64,000 bases of DNA from positions 620,001 through 684,000 of the forward strand of contig NC_008228.1 in NCBI RefSeq assembly GCF_000014225.1, in the 5' to 3' direction. This document shows positions 54,348-62,316 of the stretch, piece by piece; position 1 is the first letter of the stretch; each line of letters opens with the position of its first letter. The notes under the pieces were generated by a model. It searched no databases. It had not been told where the DNA came from and saw only the letters and a list, made by a program, of their open reading frames with translations. The DNA comes from Paraglaciecola sp. T6c. GTDB taxonomy: Bacteria; Pseudomonadota; Gammaproteobacteria; Enterobacterales; Alteromonadaceae. The position numbers and the translations under genes are program-made.

Positions 54348-54382
54348 AAAAAGGCGATGAGTGACTCACTCATCGCCTTTTT
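54348..54382. terminator. Very strong bidirectional terminator
   Basis: A 17-bp perfect stem (54348-54364 with 54366-54382; core GGCGATGAGTGA) is flanked by A and T runs. It separates the convergent dbpA and PilZ genes. Confidence 0.95.
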
Positions 54383-54403
54383 CGAATCAGTTTACCCCGT
54401 GCT

Positions 54404-54742
54404 TTAACTCGAAAACACTCTACTCCTATGCTTATTAGGCATCTTTTTATGCAGCATTTGTCTGAACTCATTAGAATCATAAGCAAACAACACTCCAATC
54501 CCTTCTTGACTGCAATGGGTTATCAAGCCTTTTTGCAGTAACAGCGCGTCATTTTGTTGCGCGTCGGTAAAATATAACTCTATAAAGTCATCTGGACGGA
54601 GTTCAGGATGTGGCATTTCAATAAACGCGCCGAAAGGGCTTATATTGCGGGTACAGGTTTCGCCCATTTCTTTTCCCATATGGCGAACTTTCACTTCAAG
54701 GGCTAAGGGGGCTCGGTTACTCGTGCGGTGATTCAAGGACAT
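54404..54742 (-). CDS. PilZ-domain protein, cyclic-di-GMP binding
   Basis: This 112-residue protein is a single PilZ domain. The cyclic-di-GMP motifs are present: RxxxR (R-T-S-N-R near residues 6-10) and NxSxxG (NISPFGAFIEM near 33-43). It likely regulates motility, polysaccharide or adhesion through a partner protein. The ATG at 54742 is preceded by AGAGG; the open frame extends 16 codons further upstream without a site. Confidence 0.9.
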   Translation of the reverse strand: MSLNHRTSNRAPLALEVKVRHMGKEMGETCTRNISPFGAFIEMPHPELRPDDFIELYFTDAQQNDALLLQKGLITHCSQEGIGVLFAYDSNEFRQMLHKKMPNKHRSRVFSS

Positions 54743-54760
54743 TAAAACCTCTCTTTTTGA

Positions 54761-55159
54761 CGTTGTGTAACAAGCCTTGTAAGTATACAAAATATATATC
54801 AGACGTCATGTTTTTTCGGGATTAAAATTGACCTTGAACAATATGGTGAACATTCAACTGATTTATGTGTACCTAAGGGCATACCTATTACATGGCGAGC
54901 TTATATACGAAACGATCTGTTTAACGGCGCACACTGGGATCAAAAACCACTGAACGCATTCTTAGGAGGGATTTATGAATGTGGATTGGTATTATCAATT
55001 AGCGGATGCCAGCATTGGGTAAACGAGATACTATTTAATATAGAAAAGAATACAGTTGAAAGAATTTCGACCTCTGTCATTTTACACTGCCGGGAATTGA
55101 ACCGCACTACACTTAGCCTATACGTGTATCTTGAGGGAGATTTCCAGGCGGCGCCTTGA
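54761..55159 (+). pseudogene. Protein-like open frame without a usable start codon
   Basis: One frame is open for 132 codons and ends at TGA (55157-55159). From about 54827 its translation looks protein-like: GIPITWRAYIRNDLFNGAHW, then NAFLGGIYECGLVLSISGCQ, and near the end TTLSLYVYLEGDFQAAP. It has no ATG, GTG or TTG in frame upstream of the protein-like part. The first possible starts are an ATT at 54821 or 54827, or a TTG about 57 codons before the stop. It may be a truncated gene that lost its 5' end, or a gene with a rare ATT start. No family was recognised. Confidence 0.4.
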
Positions 55160-55224
55160 ATAGAGAGAGTTTTTACGTAGTACATTTTTAGGTGCCTTGC
55201 GCACATCAAATTATAGGGTGATAT

Positions 55225-55845
55225 ATGTTAACCATGGCTGATTTTGTAAAAGTGTCTCCCTGTGAATATTCAGAAGGGTTAGGGCGTGAACAATTTGTAG
55301 ATGGCGCTATTAGAGAGTTATGGCCGCAAATGCCTAGAATTGCAGGGCCAGCATTTACGGTTAAATGTGCGAAGGGTGATCATCTTAGTCTACATGCCGC
55401 TATATACCGTGCAGCCCCAGGAGACATCATAGTCGTTGAAGCGGACCCTGAGTTTGCCAGCGCAGGGGGAAATGTATGCGCTGTCGCTCAGCAACGGGGG
55501 ATTGCGGGCTTTGTCATAGATGGCGTCATCCGTGATTTAGGCGAGGTACGAGATCTGCAATTTCCTGTCTATGCCCGTGGTGTTATTCCAGTACCAGCTA
55601 AAAAAGAGCAAATTTTGCCTTTTAATCAACCAATTAACTGCGGCGGTGTACGCGTCTGTGCTGGGGATATAGTCGTGGCTGACGAAGAGGGTATTGTAGT
55701 TATTCCGAAAGCGTTGGCCGAAGAAGCTTATCGCTTGGGGAAAGAAAGAACAGACAAAGACGCAGCAATGTCATTAAGTGAATGGCGCGAAGCTCATGAA
55801 GCCAAAATTGAAGCGACCCTCAAGGCTTTAGGCTTCCAAGATTAA
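55225..55845 (+). CDS. RraA-like/HMG aldolase-family protein
   Basis: This 206-residue protein of the RraA/HMG-aldolase fold has AGPAFTVKCAKGD (about 40-52), then GGNVCAVAQQRGIAGFVIDG with DGVIRDLGEV (the conserved Arg and Asp of the metal site), and GDIVVADEEGIVVIP. Members include 4-hydroxy-4-methyl-2-oxoglutarate aldolases, oxaloacetate decarboxylases and the RNase E inhibitor RraA. The DGxxRD motif and ADEEG favour aldolase or decarboxylase activity. It is followed after 22 bp by an ABC exporter, with which it may be co-transcribed. The physiological substrate is unknown. Confidence 0.83.
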   Translation: MLTMADFVKVSPCEYSEGLGREQFVDGAIRELWPQMPRIAGPAFTVKCAKGDHLSLHAAIYRAAPGDIIVVEADPEFASAGGNVCAVAQQRGIAGFVIDGVIRDLGEVRDLQFPVYARGVIPVPAKKEQILPFNQPINCGGVRVCAGDIVVADEEGIVVIPKALAEEAYRLGKERTDKDAAMSLSEWREAHEAKIEATLKALGFQD

Positions 55846-55867
55846 TTTAAGTAAATAAGTAGTTGAT

Positions 55868-57709
55868 ATGTTTTCATTTTTTGAACGGTTAGTAGAGCCG
55901 TTCCCACAGGATATGCCTGGGCAACCTCCAGAAGGCTTGGTGGCGTTTTGTCGTTATTACTCCAAAGGAATGTGGCCCGCTATTTTTGCAGTATCGATAC
56001 TTGCAGCAGCTATCGCCATGTTAGAAGTGTCGTTATTTGGATTTGTTGGGCAGTTAGTCGATTGGCTGGCGTCTAAAGATCCTGACACCTTTTTAGCCGA
56101 AGAAAAAAGTAGCTTGATATGGATGGGAGCCGTGGTACTGGTGATTTTGCCTAGCTGCGTAGCACTGCAATCATTGATTAACCATCAAACACTCATGGGT
56201 AATTATCCCATGCGCATTCGTTGGCAAGCGCACCGGTATTTGATTGGCCAAAGTATCAGCTTTTTCCAGAATGAATTTGCCGGCCGCATCGCCACCAAAG
56301 TCATGCAAACCGCACTGTCGGTTCGTCAGTCGGTCATGCAGCTACTTAATTTATTGGTATACATCAGTGTCTATTTTCTCAGTATCGTGGTCATGGTTTT
56401 TAGCATTGATTGGCGATTGAGTTTGCCTTTAATCTTGTGGCTGTGCATATACATAGGTGTTCTACGCTACTTTGTGCCGCGATTGAAACGAGTTGCTCAG
56501 CGCCAAGCTGATGCACGTAGTGTGATGACCGGCAGAATAGTCGATAGTTACAGCAATATTGCTACGGTTAAGCTTTTCTCGCACACCAGCCGTGAAGCCG
56601 ATTATGCCTATGAAGGTATGAATGGGTTCTTGCAAACGGTTCATCCGCAAATGCGTTTGGTTACCTTGCTTAATACCTGTGTGTGGTTCAGTAATGCACT
56701 GTTAGTATTCTCTATCAGTGCTTTATCCATCTACCTTTGGTTAGAAAAAGTGGTGACGCCGGGGGATATCGCTATTGCTATTACGTTGTGCCTTCGTTTA
56801 AACGGCATGTCTCAGTGGATCATGTGGGAAGTATCATCCCTTTTTGAAAATATAGGTACAGTACAAGACGGGATCAATACCTTGTCTAAACCGACGGCGG
56901 TTAAAGACATTGACAATGCGCCGCCTCTTAACGTCAGTGGTGGGGCGATTACCTTTTCTGATGTGACATTTAATTACCCTGGACCTGAAAATAAGCAGAT
57001 AGAGGTGTTTAACAACCTTAATATCGATATAAAACCGGGTGAAAAGGTTGGGTTAGTTGGTCGTTCGGGGGCGGGTAAATCGACACTGGTTAACTTGTTA
57101 CTGCGCTTCTTTGATGTGCAAAGCGGCAAGATATTAGTCGATGGGCAAGACGTGAGCGAAATTAGTCAGGAAAGCTTACGTTCTCATATCAGTATGGTTA
57201 CCCAAGATACATCGCTGTTACATCGTTCTGTGCGCGACAATATTTTATATGGTCGATTAGGTGCCAGTGAAGAAGAAATGCTGGCTGCTGCGAAACAGGC
57301 CGAGTCCCATGAATTTATTCAAAACCTTTCCGATTTACATGGGCATACAGGGTATGACGCACAAGTCGGCGAGCGTGGTGTTAAGTTATCTGGGGGCCAG
57401 CGCCAACGTATCGCCATTGCGCGGGTCATGCTTAAAGATGCACCTATTCTTATTCTGGATGAGGCTACATCAGCTTTAGATTCGGAAGTAGAAGCCGCTA
57501 TACAAGAATGCCTCAACAAGGTAATGGAAAATAAAACGGTTTTAGCCATTGCCCACAGGTTGTCCACTATCGCCCAAATGGATCGGTTATTAGTGCTGGA
57601 CGATGGTCGTATAGTTGAGTCGGGTACACATAATGAGCTGTTGGCGCACAATGGTATTTACGCCAAGTTATGGGCCCATCAAACCGGTGGTTTTATCGGT
57701 GTTGAGTAA
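55868..57709 (+). CDS. ABC exporter, fused permease and ATPase
   Basis: This 613-residue half-transporter has an N-terminal membrane domain (six helices, about 40-340) and a C-terminal ATPase with Walker A GRSGAGKST (about 398-406), signature LSGGQRQRIAIARVMLKDAP and Walker B ILILDEATSALDSE. It functions as a homodimer or heterodimer; no second half-transporter gene is adjacent. It belongs to the MsbA/multidrug group, and the substrate is unclear. A weak hairpin follows the stop codon. Confidence 0.92.
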   Translation: MFSFFERLVEPFPQDMPGQPPEGLVAFCRYYSKGMWPAIFAVSILAAAIAMLEVSLFGFVGQLVDWLASKDPDTFLAEEKSSLIWMGAVVLVILPSCVALQSLINHQTLMGNYPMRIRWQAHRYLIGQSISFFQNEFAGRIATKVMQTALSVRQSVMQLLNLLVYISVYFLSIVVMVFSIDWRLSLPLILWLCIYIGVLRYFVPRLKRVAQRQADARSVMTGRIVDSYSNIATVKLFSHTSREADYAYEGMNGFLQTVHPQMRLVTLLNTCVWFSNALLVFSISALSIYLWLEKVVTPGDIAIAITLCLRLNGMSQWIMWEVSSLFENIGTVQDGINTLSKPTAVKDIDNAPPLNVSGGAITFSDVTFNYPGPENKQIEVFNNLNIDIKPGEKVGLVGRSGAGKSTLVNLLLRFFDVQSGKILVDGQDVSEISQESLRSHISMVTQDTSLLHRSVRDNILYGRLGASEEEMLAAAKQAESHEFIQNLSDLHGHTGYDAQVGERGVKLSGGQRQRIAIARVMLKDAPILILDEATSALDSEVEAAIQECLNKVMENKTVLAIAHRLSTIAQMDRLLVLDDGRIVESGTHNELLAHNGIYAKLWAHQTGGFIGVE

Positions 57710-57715
57710 AGACTA

Positions 57716-57754
57716 GGGTAAAGCATACATTCACGGTACGCTTTATCCTCGTTT
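57716..57754 (+). terminator. Weak hairpin after the ABC exporter gene
   Basis: TAAAGC (57719-57724) pairs with GCTTTA (57740-57745) with outer and inner partial pairs, and is followed by a short T-rich stretch. It is a possible inefficient terminator. Confidence 0.4.
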
Positions 57755-57759
57755 TCATC

Positions 57760-57787
57760 TTGTATAACACCGACTAATAAGTATAAT
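57760..57787 (+). promoter_or_regulatory. Predicted promoter for tRNA-Trp and secE
   Basis: A perfect TATAAT (57782-57787) lies 16 bp after TTGTAT (57760-57765). A C-rich discriminator follows, as in stable-RNA promoters under stringent control. CTAATAAG (57774-57781) and CTTATTAG (57799-57806) flank the -10 element as an inverted repeat. Confidence 0.65.
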
Positions 57788-57862
57788 ACGCCTCCCTCCT
57801 TATTAGTGATTCTGAATTTTTCCACAAAAATCTAAGACGTCATAAGGATGGTGTAAGTAAAT

Positions 57863-57897
57863 TTAATCACTCAATTACGTGATACGTGAGTGATTAA
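57863..57897. repeat. 11-bp perfect inverted repeat before tRNA-Trp
   Basis: TTAATCACTCA (57863-57873) pairs with 57887-57897 across a 13-nt loop, ending 12 bp before the tRNA. It could be a processing signal in the tRNA precursor, or a remnant of a lost upstream tRNA cluster. Confidence 0.6.
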
Positions 57898-57909
57898 GAG
57901 CAGTATTTT

Positions 57910-57986
57910 AGGGGTGTAGTTCCAATTGGTAGAACAGCGGTCTCCAAAACCGATGGCTGGGGGTTCGAATCCCTCCACCCCTGCCA
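57910..57986 (+). tRNA. tRNA-Trp, anticodon CCA
   Basis: This 77-nt tRNA has acceptor arms AGGGGTG/CACCCCT, discriminator G and an encoded CCA (57984-57986). The D arm contains AATTGGTAGA, the anticodon loop CTCCAAA carries CCA at 57944-57946, and the T loop is GTTCGAATC. A lone tRNA-Trp upstream of secE fits gammaproteobacterial order, where tRNAs and tuf often precede secE. Confidence 0.97.
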
Positions 57987-58160
57987 AATTAGGTTAAAGT
58001 TCAGAGGCGTTATACTGCAGCTGAATAGTAAAAATGTAGAAGGTTGAGGGACGAGAACGCCCAAGGGTTCGACAAATCGTCTGGAACGATTTGAACCGCG
58101 TCAGCGCCGCTTGCGGTCAGTTACAGGGAGGTAACTGAGATCATCCCTCCACCCCTGCCA
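57969..58160 (+). repeat. 174-bp unit bounded by copies of the tRNA-Trp 3' end
   Basis: The last 18 bases of tRNA-Trp (ATCCCTCCACCCCTGCCA, 57969-57986) recur exactly at 58143-58160, a spacing of 174 bp. The sequence between can fold. CAAATCGT/ACGATTTG (58073-58093) has loop CTGGA with flanking GGTT/AACC pairs, and TCAGTTAC/GTAACTGA (58117-58138) has loop AGGGAG. The arrangement is like the E. coli tyrT repeats, whose 178-bp units carry 19 bp of the tRNA-Tyr 3' end and give rtT RNA. An att-site duplication left by a lost element is the alternative. Confidence 0.75.
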
Positions 58161-58241
58161 CTTTTGGCATTGAAACTAAGTGTATAGGCAGACGTTTGCA
58201 CCATTGATGACGTCGCGATTAAGTTAGTATTAGGTAATAGC

Positions 58242-58619
58242 ATGAGCGAAAAAGCGGAAAATAGTTCAAATCCATTAGACTTAGTTAAATGGCTAGTTGT
58301 TTTGGTTTTGTTAGGTGGTGCGGTTGCAGCAAATTCCATCTATGAAGATATATCAGTACTTTATCGCGCACTTGGTGTCGTCGCAGCTGTCCTTGTTGCC
58401 GGTTTTATTGCCGCTTCAACGGAAAAAGGTAGCAGCTTTTTGACCTTCGCTAAAGATGCTCGCACGGAAGTACGAAAAGTTGTTTGGCCCACCCGCCAAG
58501 AAGCAACACAGACGACAATTATTGTTTTAGTTGCTACAGCCTTCATGTCACTAGTACTGTGGGGCCTTGACCTCATTATCGTACAGTTAGTTTCTTTTAT
58601 CACCGGCTTAGGAATTTAA
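58242..58619 (+). CDS. secE: Preprotein translocase subunit SecE
   Basis: SecE of 125 residues has three membrane helices, the E. coli-like form. The conserved cytosolic-to-membrane part is [20 protein letters not shown] (about 69-88). It is part of SecYEG. It lies 2 bp before nusG, the conserved pair. AGG about 8 nt upstream of the ATG serves as ribosome binding site. Confidence 0.96.
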   Translation: MSEKAENSSNPLDLVKWLVVLVLLGGAVAANSIYEDISVLYRALGVVAAVLVAGFIAASTEKGSSFLTFAKDARTEVRKVVWPTRQEATQTTIIVLVATAFMSLVLWGLDLIIVQLVSFITGLGI

Positions 58620-58621
58620 TC

Positions 58622-59194
58622 ATGTCAGAAATTACAGAAAATGCGGACGTGCCAGAGAAGTCAGATAAAAAGTGGTATGTCGTTCAGGCGTTCTCTCAAT
58701 ATGAAGGGCGTGTGAAAAAGACACTTCTTGAATATATTAAAATGCACGAAATGGAAGATTCTTTCGGAGAGATACTTGTTCCTACCGAAGAAGTCATTGA
58801 AATGCGCTCTGGCCAACAACGTAAGAGTGAGCGTAAGTTCTTCCCGGGTTACGTATTAGTACAAATGGATATGAACGAAGATTCATGGCATTTAGTCAAA
58901 AGTGTTCCTCGTGTGCTTGGTTTTATCGGTGGTACATCTGACCGCCCAGCGCCTATCACTACAAAAGAAGCTAATGCTATTTTGAATCGCCTTGAAGAAG
59001 GTGTTGATAAGCCAAAACCAAAAACATTGTTCGAACCAGGCGAAGTGGTACGTGTTACCGATGGTCCTTTTGCTGACTTTAATGGTGTGGTTGAAGAAGT
59101 CGATTATGAAAAGAGCCGCTTAAAAGTATCGGTGCTTATTTTCGGTCGCTCAACACCTGTAGAATTAGAATTTGGCCAAGTCGAGAAGGGGTAA
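58622..59194 (+). CDS. nusG: Transcription termination/antitermination protein NusG
   Basis: NusG of 190 residues has the NGN domain ([20 protein letters not shown] and [20 protein letters not shown]). The C-terminal KOW domain has [20 protein letters not shown]. It links RNA polymerase with Rho and with ribosomal S10. Two terminators follow in the gap before rplK. Confidence 0.97.
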   Translation: MSEITENADVPEKSDKKWYVVQAFSQYEGRVKKTLLEYIKMHEMEDSFGEILVPTEEVIEMRSGQQRKSERKFFPGYVLVQMDMNEDSWHLVKSVPRVLGFIGGTSDRPAPITTKEANAILNRLEEGVDKPKPKTLFEPGEVVRVTDGPFADFNGVVEEVDYEKSRLKVSVLIFGRSTPVELEFGQVEKG

Positions 59195-59276
59195 AAGCGG
59201 GGCTTTCGGAAGCTTAGCTTTCGCCGCTTGCACGACCGGCAGGGATGTCGGGCTGGACCTGTCACAGGAAGTGAAC
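59195..59276. repeat. Array of short hairpins with purine-rich loops
   Basis: Three stems follow the nusG stop directly. AAGCGG (59195) pairs with CCGCTT (59224). CCGGCA-GGGA-TGTCGG lies at 59236-59251. TCAC-AGGAA-GTGA lies at 59262-59274. The loops resemble those downstream of tRNA-Trp (AGGGAG, CTGGA), suggesting a dispersed repeat family in this genome. Confidence 0.55.
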
Positions 59277-59280
59277 GAAG

Positions 59281-59304
59281 AGACAGCGCTAGGCTGTCTT
59301 TTTT
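59281..59304 (+). terminator. Rho-independent terminator of secE-nusG
   Basis: A 7-bp stem AGACAGC/GCTGTCT (59281-59287 with 59293-59299) has loop GCTAG and is followed by six T residues. Confidence 0.9.
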
Positions 59305-59383
59305 GTTAATACATCGATGTTTCGAAAATTCGGATGGTTTGACTGGCAATTGGCGCCAAAGATGGCGTCGCAGAAATTAAAAT

Positions 59384-59410
59384 AAAGATGTCCAAACGAC
59401 ATCTTTTTTT
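59384..59410 (+). terminator. Second hairpin terminator before rplK
   Basis: An 8-bp stem AAAGATGT/ACATCTTT (59384-59391 with 59399-59406) with loop CCAAACG continues into T residues up to 59410. It isolates the rplK promoter from upstream transcription. Confidence 0.85.
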
Positions 59411-59477
59411 GATTTTAAATCGAACATTATGCAGCTTATGGTTTCGACATGAATTGGATAAAGTTCGTACATAATGG

Positions 59478-59506
59478 TTGCGAAGGGTTTATAGTTAGTC
59501 TATACT
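59478..59506 (+). promoter_or_regulatory. Predicted rplKAJL-rpoBC promoter and leader
   Basis: TTGCGA (59478-59483), a 17-bp spacer and TATACT (59501-59506) are followed by a G+C-rich discriminator (TCGCGGCCC), as expected for a ribosomal-protein promoter under stringent control. The leader to 59595 probably contains the L1-binding site that represses rplK-rplA, but its exact structure was not resolved. Confidence 0.75.
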
Positions 59507-59595
59507 TCGCGGCCCTTTTTGTTGAACGGGAAGCCAATTAAGCAAGCATTCTCAGTGTTTGCGAGGCGTTTGACCCATTAATTGAGAGTATTATC

Positions 59596-60024
59596 ATGGC
59601 TAAAAAAGTCACAGGCATTATCAAATTACAGGTTGCGGCTGGTGCTGCTAACCCAAGTCCGCCAGTTGGTCCAGCATTGGGTCAAAAAGGCGTTAACATC
59701 ATGGAATTCTGTAAAGCATTCAACGCTAAAACAGGTGACATGGAAAAAGGTTCTCCCGTTCCAGTAGAAATTACTGTTTACGAAGACCGTTCTTTCACAT
59801 TCGAAACCAAGACATCACCTGCTTCTTACATGCTTAAGAAAGCGGCTGGTATCAAAAGTGGTTCTGGTCGTCCTAACACTGAAAAAGTGGGTAAAGTGAC
59901 TCTTGCGCAACTAGAAGAAATTGCTAAAGCGAAAGAACCAGATCTAACTGCAGCTGATTTAGAAGCAGCTGTTCGCACCATCGCTGGCTCTGCACGCAGC
60001 ATGGGCTTGGTAGTAGAGGGATAA
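59596..60024 (+). CDS. rplK: 50S ribosomal protein L11
   Basis: L11 of 142 residues has the N-terminal [20 protein letters not shown], which includes the proline-rich segment contacted by thiostrepton and release factors. The C-terminal domain that binds the GTPase-associated region of 23S rRNA follows. GAGAG lies upstream of the ATG, and rplA follows after 3 bp. Confidence 0.98.
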   Translation: MAKKVTGIIKLQVAAGAANPSPPVGPALGQKGVNIMEFCKAFNAKTGDMEKGSPVPVEITVYEDRSFTFETKTSPASYMLKKAAGIKSGSGRPNTEKVGKVTLAQLEEIAKAKEPDLTAADLEAAVRTIAGSARSMGLVVEG

Positions 60025-60027
60025 GAA

Positions 60028-60729
60028 ATGGCTAAATTAACTAAACGCGCTCGTCTTGTACGTGACAAAGTAGAAGCGACGAAAGAATACGATTTCAATG
60101 AAGCGGTTGCTTTGTTGAAAGAACTTGCTACCGCAAAATTCGCTGAAAGTGTTGATGTTGCTGTAAATCTTGGCATTGATGCACGTAAATCTGATCAAAA
60201 CGTTCGTGGCGCAACTGTGCTTCCTAACGGTACTGGTAAAGAAGTACGTGTTGCTGTTTTCACTCAAGGTGCAAACGCTGAAGCTGCTAAAGAAGCTGGT
60301 GCTGACATCGTTGGTATGGAAGACCTAGCTGAGCAAGTTAAGAAAGGCGAAATGAACTTTGACGTAGTTGTTGCATCTCCTGACGCAATGCGCGTTGTAG
60401 GTATGTTAGGCCAAATCTTAGGCCCACGTGGTTTAATGCCTAACCCTAAAACGGGTACAGTAACGCCAGACGTAGCGACAGCGGTTAAGAACGCTAAAGC
60501 TGGTCAGGTTCGTTACCGCAATGACAAGAATGGTATCATTCATGCCAGCATCGGTAAGATTGCTTTTGAAAGCAACCAAATCGAAGAAAACTTAGCTGCT
60601 TTGATTGAAGCTGTTAAGAAAGCCAAGCCTTCATCGGCTAAAGGCGTATACATTAAGAAAATCAGCTTAAGCACTACTATGGGCGCGGGTATTACCATCG
60701 ACCAAGCTAGTTTAACAGCAGCAAGCTAA
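60028..60729 (+). CDS. rplA: 50S ribosomal protein L1
   Basis: L1 of 233 residues (E. coli 234) has the L1 signature GAVKNAK-type segment ([20 protein letters not shown]) and [14 protein letters not shown]. It forms the L1 stalk that helps release deacylated tRNA, and it represses translation of rplK-rplA by binding their mRNA. Confidence 0.98.
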   Translation: MAKLTKRARLVRDKVEATKEYDFNEAVALLKELATAKFAESVDVAVNLGIDARKSDQNVRGATVLPNGTGKEVRVAVFTQGANAEAAKEAGADIVGMEDLAEQVKKGEMNFDVVVASPDAMRVVGMLGQILGPRGLMPNPKTGTVTPDVATAVKNAKAGQVRYRNDKNGIIHASIGKIAFESNQIEENLAALIEAVKKAKPSSAKGVYIKKISLSTTMGAGITIDQASLTAAS

Positions 60730-60734
60730 TTTTA

Positions 60735-60784
60735 GCCTTAGTTTAGCTAAGGCACTTGTAAGTAGTTGGATTTTTGACTACTTA
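60735..60784 (+). other. Two hairpins between rplA and rplJ
   Basis: GCCTTAG/CTAAGGC (60735-60741 with 60747-60753) and TAAGTAGT/ACTACTTA (60759-60766 with 60777-60784) are perfect stems. Neither has a proper T-run. They are possible partial terminators or mRNA processing sites between the L11 and L10 operons. Confidence 0.6.
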
Positions 60785-60799
60785 TTCTCTCTAGAAAGG

Positions 60800-60945
60800 T
60801 ATGGGTTGGAGTCATTGTTTTCATTAACACATGACTCCCGTCCAAGACCGCAGGCGTAAAGCAGTAACTGAAGTAAGAGAGCAGTTACACAGATTGCAAA
60901 GTCATAAATGCTTTACTTAAAACAATAGCCTGCGCAGACGGTGAT
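60800..60945 (+). promoter_or_regulatory. Ribosomal protein L10 leader (autoregulatory RNA)
   Basis: The sequence matches the gammaproteobacterial L10 leader design. GGAGTCAT/ATGACTCC (60808-60815 with 60831-60838) is followed by CCGTCCAAGACCGCAGGC and, after a variable part, GCCTGCGCAGACGGTGA. CGCAGGC (60849-60855) pairs with GCCTGCG (60928-60934), placing CCAAGA and AGACGG as an internal loop of kink-turn type. The L10-(L12)4 complex binds here to repress rplJ-rplL translation. Confidence 0.85.
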
Positions 60946-61093
60946 TTCGACTCAGACTCTCTGGGATTAACGAACACCGTAGAGCGGTAGAATACTTAGC
61001 CTGAGTTAATCAAGATAAGCGTTCTATCAATCTGTGAATCCTGAAAAGTGTTATTTAATAATAGGCTTTTCAGACTTAAAGAAGGTGAACACA

Positions 61094-61612
61094 GTGGCAC
61101 TAGGCTTAGCAGCAAAGAAAGAGATCGTCGCAGAAGTTAGCGAAGTTGCATCTCAAGCTCTATCCGTTGCCGTTGCTGAATACCGTGGTATGGAAGTATC
61201 AGAACTAACTGAACTTCGCGTTAAAGCTCGTGAGCAAGGCGTATATCTAAAAGTTGTTAGAAATACTCTAGCTAAGCGCGCATTATCCGAAACTAAGTTC
61301 TCTGATTTGGAAAGTGCCTTAACTGGTCCGTTAATTTACGGATTTTCGATTGAAGCACCAGGCGGTGCGGCGCGTCTTTTTAAAGACTTCGCTAAAACGA
61401 ATGCCAAGTTAAACGTAACTGCCCTTTCTATTGGTAGTGGTCTATTGGGTCCTGAGAAATTGGACGCAGTGGCAGCATTGCCTACCCGCGACGAAGCGCT
61501 TGCGAGATTGCTTGCAACCTTCAAAGCACCTGTTGGGAAATTCGTTCAAACTGTTAACGAAATTCCTTCCAAGTTTGTGCGCGTATTGGCAGCGATCAAA
61601 GAAACCAAATAA
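61094..61612 (+). CDS. rplJ: 50S ribosomal protein L10
   Basis: L10 of 172 residues. The start is the GTG at 61094, preceded by AAGGTG 6 nt upstream, and gives the family N terminus (M)[19 protein letters not shown]. The ATG at 61034 would add 20 unrelated residues from the leader. [10 protein letters not shown] and [20 protein letters not shown] are conserved. L10 is the base of the L7/L12 stalk. Confidence 0.96.
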
Positions 61613-61667
61613 TTTGGTTCCTTTGTACATATAATTTTTTAATCATTAAACCCAGGAGTTTAGAGAA

Positions 61668-62039
61668 ATGGCTCTAACCAAAGAAGATATTTTAAACGCA
61701 ATTGCTGAAATGCCAGTAATGGACCTTGTTGAGCTTATCGAAGCTGCAGAAGAAAAATTCGGTGTAACAGCTACTGCTGCTGTTGCTGCCGCTGCTCCTG
61801 CTGCTGGCGGTGAAGCTGCTGCAGAACAAACTGAATTTGATGTTGTTTTGACATCTTTCGGTGGTAACAAAGTTGCTGTAATCAAAGCGGTACGTGGCGC
61901 AACTGGTCTTGGCTTGAAAGAAGCTAAAGAAGTAGTTGAAGCTGCACCGAAAGCGATTAAAGAAGGCGTTGCTAAAGAAGAAGCTGAAGAACTTAAGAAG
62001 ACGCTTGAAGAAGCTGGCGCTGAAGTTGAGCTTAAGTAA
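61668..62039 (+). CDS. rplL: 50S ribosomal protein L7/L12
   Basis: L7/L12 of 123 residues has the N-terminal dimerisation part ([20 protein letters not shown]), the Ala/Gly-rich hinge (about 35-52) and the C-terminal domain with the factor-binding [25 protein letters not shown] precedes the ATG. Its very regular codon use is typical of a highly expressed gene. Confidence 0.98.
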   Translation: MALTKEDILNAIAEMPVMDLVELIEAAEEKFGVTATAAVAAAAPAAGGEAAAEQTEFDVVLTSFGGNKVAVIKAVRGATGLGLKEAKEVVEAAPKAIKEGVAKEEAEELKKTLEEAGAEVELK

Positions 62040-62075
62040 TCTGTCTAACGACAGGTTACTAGCCTGAAAAGGCTT

Positions 62076-62108
62076 AGGCTGGTGATTTTATAATCACCAG
62101 CCTTTTTG
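62076..62108 (+). terminator. Attenuator/terminator between rplL and rpoB
   Basis: A 12-bp perfect stem AGGCTGGTGATT/AATCACCAGCCT (62076-62087 with 62092-62103) has loop TTAT and a T-run. In E. coli a partial terminator in the same place sets rpoBC expression below that of rplJL. Confidence 0.92.
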
Positions 62109-62316
62109 CGCTGTAGGATAAAGTATTTTCATCCTTTAAAATTTATTCTATTTGTTAGCGCAAATTACATTTAAACCTAAATAAAACCAATAAGTTAAGT
62201 AAGCCTCTTAATGACTTTGGTAAACGGTTAAAGTGTAAAATAAAGGGTGCTGGAAGTTTGCTTTATAGAAAATCTATTTAGCAAGTTGGGTCAAAAATCG
62301 GCAGGCTGAGGAACCC

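Noticed and set aside
57969-58160. A second, truncated tRNA gene
   Set aside because: Only the last 18 bases are repeated; no D arm, anticodon arm or matching acceptor strand lies upstream of the second copy.
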